Below are positions 55,033 to 63,867 of a stretch of 64,000 bases of DNA, in pieces (position 1 is the stretch's first letter; each line of letters starts with the position of its first letter). Under the pieces are notes generated by a model. The model did no database searches and was not told the DNA's origin. It saw nothing but the letters and a program-made list of their open reading frames with translations. Position numbers and translations under genes: made by a program. Source of the stretch: an uncultured Paracoccaceae bacterium (GTDB lineage Bacteria > Pseudomonadota > Alphaproteobacteria > Rhodobacterales > Rhodobacteraceae); assembly GCA_913060475.1 (NCBI GenBank), contig CAJXSD010000003.1, forward strand, positions 85,275 to 149,274, read 5' to 3'.

Positions 55033-56652
55033 TTAGGCCCGTTTGGCGGTGTCACGCATGATTTTCCAGGTGATGGCGTCTAACAGGGCCTCAAAGCTTG
55101 CGTCGACGATGTTGGGCGATACGCCCACGGTGGCCCAGCGTTGGCCAGTGCTGTCCTGGCTGTCGATGACCACGCGTGTGACGGCCTCGGTTCCACCTTG
55201 GGTGATGCGGACTTTGAAGTCAACCAGATGCATGTCGTCGATGATGTCCTGATATGGGCCCAGATCCTTGGCCAGAGCTTTGGCCAGTGCGTTTACGGGG
55301 CCACGGTCCGATCCGGTTTCATCCATGCTTTCGCTGACGGATAGTTTTTTGTCCCCATCAATTTTGACGACGACCACGGCCTCGGACAGGCTGACCATTT
55401 TGTTGTATTTGTTTTTGCGGCGTTCAACTGTGACGCGGTAACGTTTGACCTCAAAGAAATTGGGCAAAAGCCCCAGTTCCCGTCGCGCAAGCAGTTCAAA
55501 GCTGGCTTGGGCCGTGTCGTAGGAATATCCATCGGCTTCGCGGGTCTTGATCGTGTCCAGGATGCGGCCCAAAGCAGGGTCGCCTTTGGCCACTTGGATC
55601 CCTGCGTCAGAGAGGCGGCGGATCAGGTTTGATTGACCTGCCTGATTGGACATCGGGATGATGCGGGCATTGCCAACGCGTGCGGGATCGATATGTTCAT
55701 AGGTCGTGGGATCCTTAAGGATCGCGCTGGCATGAAGGCCCGCCTTGTGCGCAAAGGCGGCGCTGCCCACATATGGGGCCTGTCGTGCAGGCACGCGGTT
55801 CAAAATATCATCCAACAGGCGTGATGTGCGTGTCAGATTTTCCAGTGCGGTCACGGAAATCCGGGTGTCAAGTTGGTCGCAATAGGGCTGTTTTAAAAAC
55901 AAGGTTGGGATGATGGATGTCAAATTGGCGTTGCCACAGCGTTCGCCCAACCCGTTCAATGTGCCCTGGATCTGACGCACACCCGCATCCACCGCCGCCA
56001 AAGTATTGGCAACCGCGTTTTCCGTGTCGTTATGCGTGTGAATGCCCAACCGATCACCAGGGATACCAGCGGCGATGACCGATGTCACAATGTCGAAAAC
56101 CTCGGCCGGTAGGGTGCCACCGTTGGTATCACACAGCACGATCCAGCGCGCACCGGCGGACAATGCGGCGTGCAAGGTTTGCACCGCATAATCTGGGTTC
56201 GCTTTGTACCCGTCAAAGAAATGTTCCGCATCAAACAGCGCTTCGCGTCCTTGGTCGACGATATGCGCGACTGAGGCGCGGATATTTTCCACGTTTTCAT
56301 CCAGCGAAATTCCCAATGCGGCTGAGACGTGGAAATCATGTGATTTCCCCACCAAACAGACGGCGGGTGTGCCCGCATTCATCACAGCGGCCAAAACGTC
56401 ATCATTTTCCGCCGAACGGCCGGCACGTTTGGTCATGCCAAAGGCGGTGAATGTGGCGTTTGTGTCGGGGCGAGCATCGAAAAAGGCGCTATCTGTGGGG
56501 TTGGCACCGGGCCAGCCACCTTCGATGTAATCGACGCCCAGTGCATCCAAGGCCTTGGCGATGGCCTGTTTTTCTTCGATAGAAAATTGAACACCCTGGG
56601 TCTGTTGCCCGTCGCGCAGGGTTGTATCATAGATATACAGTCTGTCTTTCAT
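55033..56652 (-). CDS. cimA: (R)-Citramalate synthase
   Basis: Condenses acetyl-CoA and pyruvate to citramalate for isoleucine synthesis without threonine. The 539-residue protein opens with LYIYDTTLRDGQQTQGVQFS (catalytic R-D and metal D), has DYIEGGWPGANPTD (the GWPG motif of CimA, in place of IPAx in LeuA), VLCDTNGGTLP, GIHTHNDTENAVANTLAAVDAG (metal H-x-H) and GTLNGLGERCGNANL, then a C-terminal LeuA allosteric dimer domain (KYNKMVSLSEAVVVVKIDG onward). I chose ATG 56652; a TTG 9 bases earlier is possible. Confidence 0.93.
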   Translation of the reverse strand: MKDRLYIYDTTLRDGQQTQGVQFSIEEKQAIAKALDALGVDYIEGGWPGANPTDSAFFDARPDTNATFTAFGMTKRAGRSAENDDVLAAVMNAGTPAVCLVGKSHDFHVSAALGISLDENVENIRASVAHIVDQGREALFDAEHFFDGYKANPDYAVQTLHAALSAGARWIVLCDTNGGTLPAEVFDIVTSVIAAGIPGDRLGIHTHNDTENAVANTLAAVDAGVRQIQGTLNGLGERCGNANLTSIIPTLFLKQPYCDQLDTRISVTALENLTRTSRLLDDILNRVPARQAPYVGSAAFAHKAGLHASAILKDPTTYEHIDPARVGNARIIPMSNQAGQSNLIRRLSDAGIQVAKGDPALGRILDTIKTREADGYSYDTAQASFELLARRELGLLPNFFEVKRYRVTVERRKNKYNKMVSLSEAVVVVKIDGDKKLSVSESMDETGSDRGPVNALAKALAKDLGPYQDIIDDMHLVDFKVRITQGGTEAVTRVVIDSQDSTGQRWATVGVSPNIVDASFEALLDAITWKIMRDTAKRA

Positions 56653-56697
56653 GGTGTTCAACTTTGTTTTCCGGGTTCGTGTGGATCCAGACGCAGG

Positions 56698-58068
56698 CTA
56701 GAGCGTGTCGGCGTCCGGTAATGCGGCGATATCAAATCCAACGCCGGGGATCAATTCGACACCCGTTTTTGACATCCTGACCTCAAGCCCTGCGGATTGG
56801 AACAGGGATTTCAGCTGGTCAACCTGCGCGAAATCTTTGGTCTGCATGGCGGTTTCACGGGCCTTGAGCAGGGCGGTTTCATAGGTCGACAGATCATGCG
56901 TCGGGGCGGTCCAATGGCCCATATCATCGCCCAACAATCCAATCAGGCTGGCCGCGGCCTTTAGCGTGGGGGCGTCACCGGCATTGGCATATTGATGCAG
57001 CAATGCAATGACACCAGATGTGTTCAGATCATCGCCCAGGGTGCTGATCACCGCAGGTGGGATATCAGATGGGGCCACACCATCGGTCAGGGCCCGCCAT
57101 TTGCGCAGGGTTTTTTCAGCATCGCGGGCCTTGGCATCGGTCCAGTCCATGGGCTTGCCATAGTGGGTGGACAAAAACACAAATCGGATCACTTCGCCCG
57201 CATAACCCTGATCTAACAAATCGCGCACGGTAAAGAAGTTGCCCAGTGATTTGGACATTTTTTTGCCCTCGACCTGCAGCATTTCGTTGTGCAGCCAAAC
57301 ATTTGCAAAACCCGCATTTGGGTCGGCGCAGCAGCTTTGGGCGATTTCGTTTTCATGGTGGGGGAACATTAAATCATTCCCGCCGCCATGAATGTCAAAA
57401 TGCGCACCCAGCAGATCGCGCGACATGGCGGAACATTCAATGTGCCAACCGGGGCGACCGCGGCCCCATGGGCTGTCCCAACCGGGTTCGTGATCTTGGG
57501 ATGGTTTCCACAACACAAAATCCATCGGATTGCGTTTATAGGGTGCGACCTCGACCCGGGCGCCAGCGATCATGTCGTCAATGTTGCGGCCCGACAGGCG
57601 ACCATAGCGGTCATAACTGTCGACGGCGAACAAAACATGGCCTTGGGCGGCATAGGCGTGGTTTTTTGCGATCAAATCGGAAATCATGGCGATCATTTGA
57701 TCAATATATTGCGTGGCGCGGGGCATATGGGTTGGCAATTGATTGCCCAATGCGCCCATATCGTCCAGAAACCATTGGGTGGTTTCAGCTGTAATTTCGC
57801 CGATACTGCGCCCTGTTTGTGCGGCGCGTGCGTTTATTTTGTCGTCCACGTCGGTAAAATTGCGCACATAGGTGACATGGGTGTCGCCATAGACATGTTT
57901 AAGCAGACGAAACAGCACATCAAACATGATGACATTGCGTGCATTGCCAATATGGGCACGGTCATAAACGGTGGGACCACACAGATACATGCGCACATTG
58001 TCCGGATTGATCGGCGCAAAGGTTTCTTTGCGGCGTGTCATCGAATTGTGCAGCGTGATGGTCACCAT
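56698..58068 (-). CDS. cysS: Cysteinyl-tRNA synthetase
   Basis: Charges tRNACys. The 456-residue class I enzyme has [26 protein letters not shown] (HIGN form of HIGH; zinc Cys in CGPTVY), [27 protein letters not shown] (zinc Cys), [19 protein letters not shown] (zinc His) and the KKMSKSLGN loop. Minus strand, 45 bases before the cimA start; possibly same transcript. Upstream 107 bases separate it from the divergent TfoX-C gene. Confidence 0.96.
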   Translation of the reverse strand: MVTITLHNSMTRRKETFAPINPDNVRMYLCGPTVYDRAHIGNARNVIMFDVLFRLLKHVYGDTHVTYVRNFTDVDDKINARAAQTGRSIGEITAETTQWFLDDMGALGNQLPTHMPRATQYIDQMIAMISDLIAKNHAYAAQGHVLFAVDSYDRYGRLSGRNIDDMIAGARVEVAPYKRNPMDFVLWKPSQDHEPGWDSPWGRGRPGWHIECSAMSRDLLGAHFDIHGGGNDLMFPHHENEIAQSCCADPNAGFANVWLHNEMLQVEGKKMSKSLGNFFTVRDLLDQGYAGEVIRFVFLSTHYGKPMDWTDAKARDAEKTLRKWRALTDGVAPSDIPPAVISTLGDDLNTSGVIALLHQYANAGDAPTLKAAASLIGLLGDDMGHWTAPTHDLSTYETALLKARETAMQTKDFAQVDQLKSLFQSAGLEVRMSKTGVELIPGVGFDIAALPDADTL

Positions 58069-58175
58069 GCCCTGATCCTTTCCCTTGTCTTATCAGGTGC
58101 AATAGCAAACCTGTTTGTAAATGAAAACGCCATAATATCCCCACAAGGACCGAAATTGACAAATTGGGCGGACCG

Positions 58176-58574
58176 ATGTCTAGTGGCAGCCTAGGGAAAA
58201 GTCGGGAAACGCATCGCATCATGGGGAATGCCATTTCATCCATTCGAAATCTGGGCCCCGCGACCGAGGCCGAATTTCACAAAATCGGTGTGACAACCGC
58301 CGAGCAGCTGCAGGACCTGGGTCCCGATGTGGCCTATCGTATGTTGCTGGAAAACGGGGTGCGCCCGCATTTCATCGGGTATTATGTTTTGGTCATGGGG
58401 TTGCAGGGCCGCCCATGGAACGATTGCAAGGGCGCAGAAAAACAGGCCCTGCGCAAACGATTTGACCAGATCAAAGCCACGGCCAAACAATCCGCGTCAG
58501 ACAGCGGTATATCGCATGATCTGGACCGAGCCTTGGACCTGATCGGGGTGCGCAAACGCGATCCGAGGGCTTGA
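58176..58574 (+). CDS. TfoX C-terminal-domain-like (helix-hairpin-helix) protein
   Basis: A 132-residue protein whose middle (ISSIRNLGPATEAEFHKIGVTTAEQLQDLGPDVAYRMLLENGVRPHF) matches the TfoX C-terminal domain, a helix-hairpin-helix unit seen alone in many alphaproteobacteria. The TfoX N-terminal competence domain is absent. The tail is charged. I chose ATG 58176; MGNAISS at 58221 is an alternative. Its stop abuts the MFS stop exactly, tail to tail. Function unknown; DNA or protein binding is plausible. Confidence 0.84.
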   Translation: MSSGSLGKSRETHRIMGNAISSIRNLGPATEAEFHKIGVTTAEQLQDLGPDVAYRMLLENGVRPHFIGYYVLVMGLQGRPWNDCKGAEKQALRKRFDQIKATAKQSASDSGISHDLDRALDLIGVRKRDPRA

Positions 58575-59780
58575 TCACGCCTCTTTGGTTTTTAGGGTCA
58601 ACCAAATCAACGCGCCACCGGCCAGCGTTAAAAACGGGATCATCGCAATATTGACAGCAGCCCATCCGTCAACCGGCGCGCCGCCGGAACAGTTCATCAA
58701 CCCGCCCGACGCCAGCGATGCAAAGGTGACACCGCCAAAAACGATCAGGTCGTTCATGCCCTGAACGATCCCCTTTTCTGATGCATCATGCGAAGATGCC
58801 AGCATTGTGGTCGCCCCGATAAAGCCAAAGTTCCAGCCAATCCCCAACAAAATCAGCGCGATATAGAAGTTTTCCAGATTGACGCCCTGCAGCGCGACCA
58901 ATCCGGCCCCGCCCAAAATGATCAGGCCGGTCGCAACGATTTTTTTCACGCCGAACCGTGCAATCAAATGACCCGTGAAAAACGATGGGATATACATCGC
59001 CAGAACATGGGCCGTCACGATGTCGGCGGCTGTGTTTTGTTCAAACCCGCATCCAACCACGGCCAGTGGTGTGGATGTCATCACAAGGTTCATCAGCGCA
59101 TAGGACACCATCCCGCAAATGATGGCCACTGCGATTGCGGGGGTTTTCAAGATCGTCAACCGGCTGCGGCCCACAGGCGCATCTGCGTCACGGGGTTTGG
59201 GGGTGGGGATGTTAATGGCGAAAAACAACAGTGATCCGATGATGTTAATTGCAATCACCGCCAAATAGGTTCCCATGAATGGCACCACCATGGACTGGGC
59301 TGTCACCTTGACCAGCTGTGGCCCAATAATGGCGGACGCCAGTCCACCGGCCATAACGTATGAAATGGCCTTGGGTCTGAAATCATCCGACGCCGTGTCG
59401 GCCGCGGCGAACCGGAAAAAACCTTGGGCCGACATATAGATGCCGGTCAGGAATGATCCGATCAGGAAAATCGTGAATGAATGTTGATATAGGCCGATTG
59501 CCCCAATCGCCCCCCCGGCAGCGCCCCCCATGGCCCCGATGAAAAAACCGACGCGGCGCCCGTATCTTTGCATGATCAAGGACATGGGCGTGGCCGAGAT
59601 CATCGACCCCAGAACAATCAGCGAAATCGGCAGCGTTGCAAAGCAGACGTTAGACGCCAGCGTTTGGCCCGCCAGTCCACCGATGGTGAAAATCATCGGC
59701 ATCTGCGCCCCCAAAAATGCCTGCGCCATGACCAAAATGGCCACATTACGTTTGGCGATGCTGTCATTTGCGGCGGTCAT
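58575..59780 (-). CDS. MFS transporter
   Basis: A 401-residue inner membrane protein with about twelve helices in two six-helix halves. The loop between helices 2 and 3 reads SLIMQRYGRRVGFFIGAMGGA (MFS motif A-like), repeated as GHLIARFGVKKIVATGLIILGGAG in the second half. No substrate-specific residues are recognisable. A CCTTG...CAAGG palindrome lies 10-30 bases upstream of the start, in the short gap to the divergent DNA glycosylase gene. Confidence 0.88.
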   Translation of the reverse strand: MTAANDSIAKRNVAILVMAQAFLGAQMPMIFTIGGLAGQTLASNVCFATLPISLIVLGSMISATPMSLIMQRYGRRVGFFIGAMGGAAGGAIGAIGLYQHSFTIFLIGSFLTGIYMSAQGFFRFAAADTASDDFRPKAISYVMAGGLASAIIGPQLVKVTAQSMVVPFMGTYLAVIAINIIGSLLFFAINIPTPKPRDADAPVGRSRLTILKTPAIAVAIICGMVSYALMNLVMTSTPLAVVGCGFEQNTAADIVTAHVLAMYIPSFFTGHLIARFGVKKIVATGLIILGGAGLVALQGVNLENFYIALILLGIGWNFGFIGATTMLASSHDASEKGIVQGMNDLIVFGGVTFASLASGGLMNCSGGAPVDGWAAVNIAMIPFLTLAGGALIWLTLKTKEA

Positions 59781-59790
59781 TGGGGGATAT

Positions 59791-59810
59791 CCTTGTAATA
59801 ATATTCAAGG
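59791..59810. promoter_or_regulatory. Palindrome between MFS and glycosylase genes
   Basis: CCTTG and CAAGG flank 10 A/T bases (TAATAATATT), with one further matching pair inside. It lies 11 bases before the MFS start. A candidate operator for the MFS gene; the factor is unknown. Confidence 0.4.
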
Positions 59811-59869
59811 CTTGCGATATGATATTCTTGGTGTATCGTCAATACTATGTTGGTTTTGGGTGCGGGGGG

Positions 59870-60505
59870 ATGGCCAAGGTGGAAACCGTCATAACGGATC
59901 GATCCGATATTGATCGCGGCTGCGCGTGGTTGGCACAGACCTGTCCGCGGTATGCGGCGATTTTGCCCGGCTTGGGCCCCATTCCACTGCGGTTGCGGGC
60001 AGATGGGTTTGACCGGCTGTTGGCCGCGATTGTATCACAACAGGTCTCGGTCGCCTCGGCCAATGCGATTTGGGCGCGGGTCGATGGGGCAGGGATGGCA
60101 GATCCTGCCGCCATCCTTGCGGCCAGCGACGACGATTTGCGCGCCTGTGGGTTAAGCCGTCAGAAAATTCGCTATGCCCGTGCCCTGGCTGCGGCTGATA
60201 TCGATTATAATGCCCTGCGCGACATGCCCACATCGGATATCATCAAAACCTTGACCCAAGTGTCCGGCATCGGCGTTTGGACCGCCGAGATATATGCCAT
60301 GTTCAGCCTTGGGCGCGCCGATGTTTTTGCCCCCGGTGATTTGGCCCTGCAAGAGGCCGCGCGGATCCTATACGATCTGCCCAAACGTCCCACCGAACGT
60401 GAATTGCGCGCATTGGCCAGCGCATGGTCCCCGTGGCGGGCAGTTGCAGCGCGCGTGCTTTGGGCCTATTACAAACAGGTCAAAGAACGAGAGGGCATCA
60501 CATGA
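59870..60505 (+). CDS. DNA-3-methyladenine glycosylase II-like (HhH-GPD) protein
   Basis: A 211-residue base-excision repair glycosylase of the AlkA type. It has LRLRADGFDRLLAAIVSQQVSVASANAIWARV, the helix-hairpin-helix LTQVSGIGVWTAEIYAMFSLGRADVFAPGDLALQEA (HhH GIGxWTA and catalytic Asp in PGDLA), and WRAVAARVLWAYY. The ATG at 59870 is preceded by GGGGGG too closely for an ideal ribosome site, so the start may be slightly different (in-frame ATG at 59819). Overlaps the esterase gene by 4 bases. Confidence 0.88.
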   Translation: MAKVETVITDRSDIDRGCAWLAQTCPRYAAILPGLGPIPLRLRADGFDRLLAAIVSQQVSVASANAIWARVDGAGMADPAAILAASDDDLRACGLSRQKIRYARALAAADIDYNALRDMPTSDIIKTLTQVSGIGVWTAEIYAMFSLGRADVFAPGDLALQEAARILYDLPKRPTERELRALASAWSPWRAVAARVLWAYYKQVKEREGIT

Positions 60506-61167
60506 CACGCATCCTGAACGCAGAACGCCGCGAACCATTGTCGGGATCAACCCGATCTGTTGTTGTGTTTTTACATGGCTATGGCGCAAATGGCGCAGAT
60601 TTGCTGGGGCTGGCCGATCCGTTGGCGGAACATTTGCCCGATACCTTATTCGTGGCCCCCGATGCCCCCGAACATTGTGCGGGTAGCCCGATGGGGTACC
60701 AGTGGTTTCCCATCCCCTGGATCGACGGCAGCAGCGAAGAGGAATCGCGCCGTGGCCTGATGGCCGCCGCCGAGGATGTGAACGCATTCCTTGATGCACT
60801 GATGGTTGACGAAGATGTCTTGCCCGAACAGGTGGTTTTATTCGGATTTTCCCAAGGGACCATGATGTCGCTGCACGTTGCCCCGCGAAGAGAAGACCCG
60901 ATTGCCGGCATCGTTGCGTTTTCGGGGCGTTTGTTAGAACCTGAATTGCTGGCGGATGAGGTGGTCAGCCGTATGCCCATTTTGTTGGTCCATGGGGATC
61001 AGGATGATGTGGTTCCCGTGCAATCTCTGCCGCAGGCGGCCGAGGCCCTGCAAACCGCCAAGTTTACCGAAGTCTACGCCCATATCCAAAAAGGCACGGC
61101 ACACGGCATCGCCCCCGATGGTTTGGGCGTGGCTTTGGCGTTTTTGCGCGATGAACTGAGCCTGTAA
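60502..61167 (+). CDS. Carboxylesterase/phospholipase-type alpha/beta hydrolase
   Basis: A 221-residue serine hydrolase of the carboxylesterase/lysophospholipase family. Visible: VVVFLHGYGANGADLLGLAD (oxyanion HGYG), VVLFGFSQGTMMSLH (nucleophile Ser in GFSQG), ILLVHGDQDDVVP (Asp) and KGTAHGIAPDGLG (His). No signal peptide, so cytoplasmic. Substrate unknown. Translationally coupled to the DNA glycosylase gene. Confidence 0.92.
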   Translation: MTRILNAERREPLSGSTRSVVVFLHGYGANGADLLGLADPLAEHLPDTLFVAPDAPEHCAGSPMGYQWFPIPWIDGSSEEESRRGLMAAAEDVNAFLDALMVDEDVLPEQVVLFGFSQGTMMSLHVAPRREDPIAGIVAFSGRLLEPELLADEVVSRMPILLVHGDQDDVVPVQSLPQAAEALQTAKFTEVYAHIQKGTAHGIAPDGLGVALAFLRDELSL

Positions 61168-61304
61168 CTGTCATATCCCTGTCATAGAGTCGTGGTTTTG
61201 TCGCGCTGATCCCAAATCAAGGGGGTTGCCAGATGAAATACACGATATATAGTGGTGTTATCCGATCTGAACACTGCAGCCATTAGCAATGACAGGGGGC
61301 AGCC

Positions 61305-61889
61305 ATGGATGGCGATTTTAGAACTGAATTTACACGCGAACCCGCATCGCGAAAACAGCATGCGGCCTTGGTTTTGAATGCGGATTATCGGCCGCTGTCT
61401 TATTATCCGCTGTCGCTGTGGTCGTGGCAGGATGCGGTCAAGGCGGCCTATATGGATCGGGTCGATATCGTGGCGGAATACGATGACTATGTCCGCAGCC
61501 CGACGACGCGAATAAAAATACCCTCTGTTGTCGTCTTGAAAGATTATGTCAAACCTCAAAAGCGCGTGGCCTTCACGCGCTTTAATTTATTTTTGCGCGA
61601 TGAATTTCGGTGCCAATACTGTGGGTCGCGCGGGGATTTGACATTCGATCACGTGGTCCCACGCAAGGTGGGCGGTGTGACCAGTTGGGAAAATGTGGTC
61701 GCGGCCTGCAGCCCCTGCAACCTGAAAAAGGGATCCAAGAGTTTGCGCCATTCAGGATTGCACCTGCGCAAACCCCCGCGGCAACCGTCGGTGCATGAAT
61801 TGCAATCCTTGGGTCGCCGTTTTCCACCCAATTACCTGCACGACAGCTGGATGGATTTCCTCTATTGGGATAGCGAATTAGAGCGTTGA
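61305..61889 (+). CDS. HNH endonuclease family protein
   Basis: A 194-residue protein with an N-terminal segment common to cyanobacterial and alphaproteobacterial HNH proteins (ALVLNADYRPLSYYPLSLWSWQDAVKAAYMDRVDIV) and an HNH domain: FRCQYCGSRGDLTFDHVVPRKVGGVTSWENVVAACSPCNLKKG (zinc CxxC pairs, D-H-V-V-P, N). Such stand-alone HNH proteins are widespread in Rhodobacterales chromosomes; role not proven. The 137 bases upstream hold no gene. Confidence 0.9.
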   Translation: MDGDFRTEFTREPASRKQHAALVLNADYRPLSYYPLSLWSWQDAVKAAYMDRVDIVAEYDDYVRSPTTRIKIPSVVVLKDYVKPQKRVAFTRFNLFLRDEFRCQYCGSRGDLTFDHVVPRKVGGVTSWENVVAACSPCNLKKGSKSLRHSGLHLRKPPRQPSVHELQSLGRRFPPNYLHDSWMDFLYWDSELER

Positions 61890-61972
61890 CATCCAATAGG
61901 TGATCGTTACCATTTTGCACATAATATGCATTTGGTGCGCTATGACGAAAAATCCCATTTTGAATAACCTGA

Positions 61973-62542
61973 TTGGGCCTGTGGGCGTCATTGGCCTTTG
62001 TTCCGTTGTTGGTTATGGCATTGGACGGCATGGTCTGGTTCCAATTCATGGCAATTGATAAACCCAAATTATCATTTGAATGGATCATGAATGCCGTGTC
62101 TTGGGGGGTGCTGCAGGCAAGTATTATGACAATCAACATGGCTGACTTTACCGATCTTGCAGACGTTTTGATTTCCTATGCGATCCATTTTACTATCATG
62201 ACCAGCGTTTGGTGGGTTTTGGGGCTGGGCAGGCAAGTTCAGGATAAACACATCGTCAAACGAACCCGTTTCGCCACCCGTCAGGAATTGGTTGCATACC
62301 GTGACGGCCATTCATTCAAACGTTCCGCAATTCTTGGCGCTGCTGGAATGACATGTATTTCCATAGCCTCAATGATTTGGGGCAATGTTGTGCTGGGGAT
62401 TGTATTATTGTTATCAGTTCCGATCAGTTTGGCGCGGGGTATCGATATTTACGATATGCCCAATTGGTACAATTTCCTGCGCATCGCCGTTGTGGGGGGA
62501 TCGGCAGGCATGGTTATACATTTGTCCATGTCTGGGTTTTAA
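61973..62542 (+). CDS. Unknown membrane protein; 5' end possibly frameshifted
   Basis: A 189-residue reading with about four hydrophobic helices (LWASLAFVPLLVMALDGMVWF, then GAAGMTCISIASMIWGNVVLGIVLLLSVPISLA and FLRIAVVGGSAGMVIHL). I do not recognise the family. The only in-frame start is a TTG at 61973 immediately after a TGA, with no ribosome site. In the neighbouring frame an ATG at 61942 opens MTKNPILNNLIG, and removing one base near 61979 would join it to LWASLAFV, giving a natural N-terminus. Either a TTG start or a recent/sequence frameshift is possible. Confidence 0.6.
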   Translation: MGLWASLAFVPLLVMALDGMVWFQFMAIDKPKLSFEWIMNAVSWGVLQASIMTINMADFTDLADVLISYAIHFTIMTSVWWVLGLGRQVQDKHIVKRTRFATRQELVAYRDGHSFKRSAILGAAGMTCISIASMIWGNVVLGIVLLLSVPISLARGIDIYDMPNWYNFLRIAVVGGSAGMVIHLSMSGF

Positions 62543-62662
62543 ACCACCTCAACCGCGGGTGGACGCGCGTTCAGTCCGGCGCATTTGGGGAATAAGTGGG
62601 GGTAAAATAATACCTAAATTTTAAAGCATTGTTTTTAAGTGTTTTTTATTGGATGTACCCAC

Positions 62663-62690
62663 TTGACCAGGCGAAAACAATAGATATAAC
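62663..62690 (+). promoter_or_regulatory. Promoter of rplM-rpsI
   Basis: TTGACC (62663-62668) and TATAAC (62685-62690) with 16-base spacing, about 66 bases before rplM. The whole 213-base gap holds no other gene. Confidence 0.65.
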
Positions 62691-62755
62691 CCGCCCATCA
62701 CGATCAGAACGGCGAAACCGTCCTGTGGAAACTATTAAACCAAGGGTAACCTTCG

Positions 62756-63220
62756 ATGAAAACATTCTCTGCAACACCCGCAGACATCGACAAAAAATGG
62801 ATCCTGATCGACGCCGAAGGCATCGTTTTGGGTCGTTTGGCGTCAATTGTTGCGATGCGTTTGCGCGGCAAGCACAAAGCATCCTATACCCCCCACATGG
62901 ATTGTGGTGACAACGTCATCATCATCAATGCGGACAAAATCCAGATGACTGGGAACAAGCGTCAGGAAAACTTTTACTGGCACACCGGTCACCCAGGTGG
63001 CATCAAATCACGCACCAAACAGCAAATCCTAGAAGGCGCACATCCTGAGCGCGTTGTGATCCAGGCTGTTAAGCGTATGTTGCCAGGCAACCGTCTAAGC
63101 CGTCAGATCATGACAAACCTGCGCGTTTACGCAGGCACAGAACATGGTCACGAAGCACAACAACCAGAAGTGCTGGACGTAAAATCCATGAACTCTAAAA
63201 ACACTCGGGTGGCGAAATAA
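62756..63220 (+). CDS. rplM: 50S ribosomal protein L13
   Basis: Early-assembly 50S protein. The 154-residue sequence has [74 protein letters not shown] and [39 protein letters not shown], all L13 signatures. Overlaps rpsI by one base, the conserved rplM-rpsI pair. Confidence 0.97.
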   Translation: MKTFSATPADIDKKWILIDAEGIVLGRLASIVAMRLRGKHKASYTPHMDCGDNVIIINADKIQMTGNKRQENFYWHTGHPGGIKSRTKQQILEGAHPERVVIQAVKRMLPGNRLSRQIMTNLRVYAGTEHGHEAQQPEVLDVKSMNSKNTRVAK

Positions 63221-63705
63221 TGGCTGAAGAAATCAAATCCTTGAGCGATCTGGAAACTGTTGCAGGCGGCGAAGCCGTTGTAGAAGTTGCCGCTCCTCGT
63301 GAACCCGTTCGTGATGCATTGGGTCGTTCTTATGCAACTGGTAAACGTAAAGACGCGGTTGCCCGCGTTTGGATCAAACCCGGTTCCGGCAAAGTGACCG
63401 TAAACGGCAAAGAAATGGCGGCATATTTCGCACGCCCCGTTTTGCAAATGATCCTGCGTCAACCATTTCAGGTTGCCGGTGTCGAAGATCAGTTTGACGT
63501 AATGGCAACCGTTTCCGGCGGTGGTCTGTCCGGTCAAGCGGGCGCGGTCAAGCACGGCATTTCCAAAGCGTTGCAGCTGTATGATCCATCTCTGCGTGGC
63601 GCATTGAAAGCGGCCGGCTTCCTGACCCGCGACAGCCGCGTTGTTGAACGTAAGAAATACGGTAAGCCAAAGGCCCGTCGTTCGTTCCAGTTCTCAAAGC
63701 GCTAA
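63220..63705 (+). CDS. rpsI: 30S ribosomal protein S9
   Basis: 30S protein whose C-terminal tail reaches the P-site tRNA. The 161-residue alphaproteobacterial form has an N-terminal extension ([22 protein letters not shown]) before [40 protein letters not shown] and [64 protein letters not shown], ending in the usual SKR. Confidence 0.97.
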   Translation: MAEEIKSLSDLETVAGGEAVVEVAAPREPVRDALGRSYATGKRKDAVARVWIKPGSGKVTVNGKEMAAYFARPVLQMILRQPFQVAGVEDQFDVMATVSGGGLSGQAGAVKHGISKALQLYDPSLRGALKAAGFLTRDSRVVERKKYGKPKARRSFQFSKR

Positions 63706-63735
63706 CGTCGAACGACTGCATAAGTCATTTAAATC

Positions 63736-63766
63736 AAGGGCTTGCAAGAAATTGCGAGCCCTTTTT
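63736..63766 (+). terminator. Intrinsic terminator after rpsI
   Basis: AAGGGCTtGCAA and TTGCgAGCCCTT pair around GAAA, followed by TTTTG. Confidence 0.88.
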
Positions 63767-63867
63767 GTATGTAGCAGAGCTGTAGCATCAGCCAATGCTG
63801 CTTGACGTTCAAGTTTAGCGAAATTAGCATATCTGTAGCGTTTGAGGTTGCTACGTAGGTTGCTGCT

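Noticed and set aside
61186..61299. CCCTGTCAT and ATGACAGGG inverted pair before the HNH gene
   Set aside because: Arms are about 100 bases apart with no stable structure between; no clear role.
61305..61889. HNH protein as part of a restriction or other defence system
   Set aside because: No methyltransferase, helicase or other defence gene nearby; similar lone HNH genes are common in this order.
63706..63867. tRNA or tmRNA gene as an attachment site beside the putative integrase
   Set aside because: No cloverleaf-like sequence was found in the gap after rpsI.
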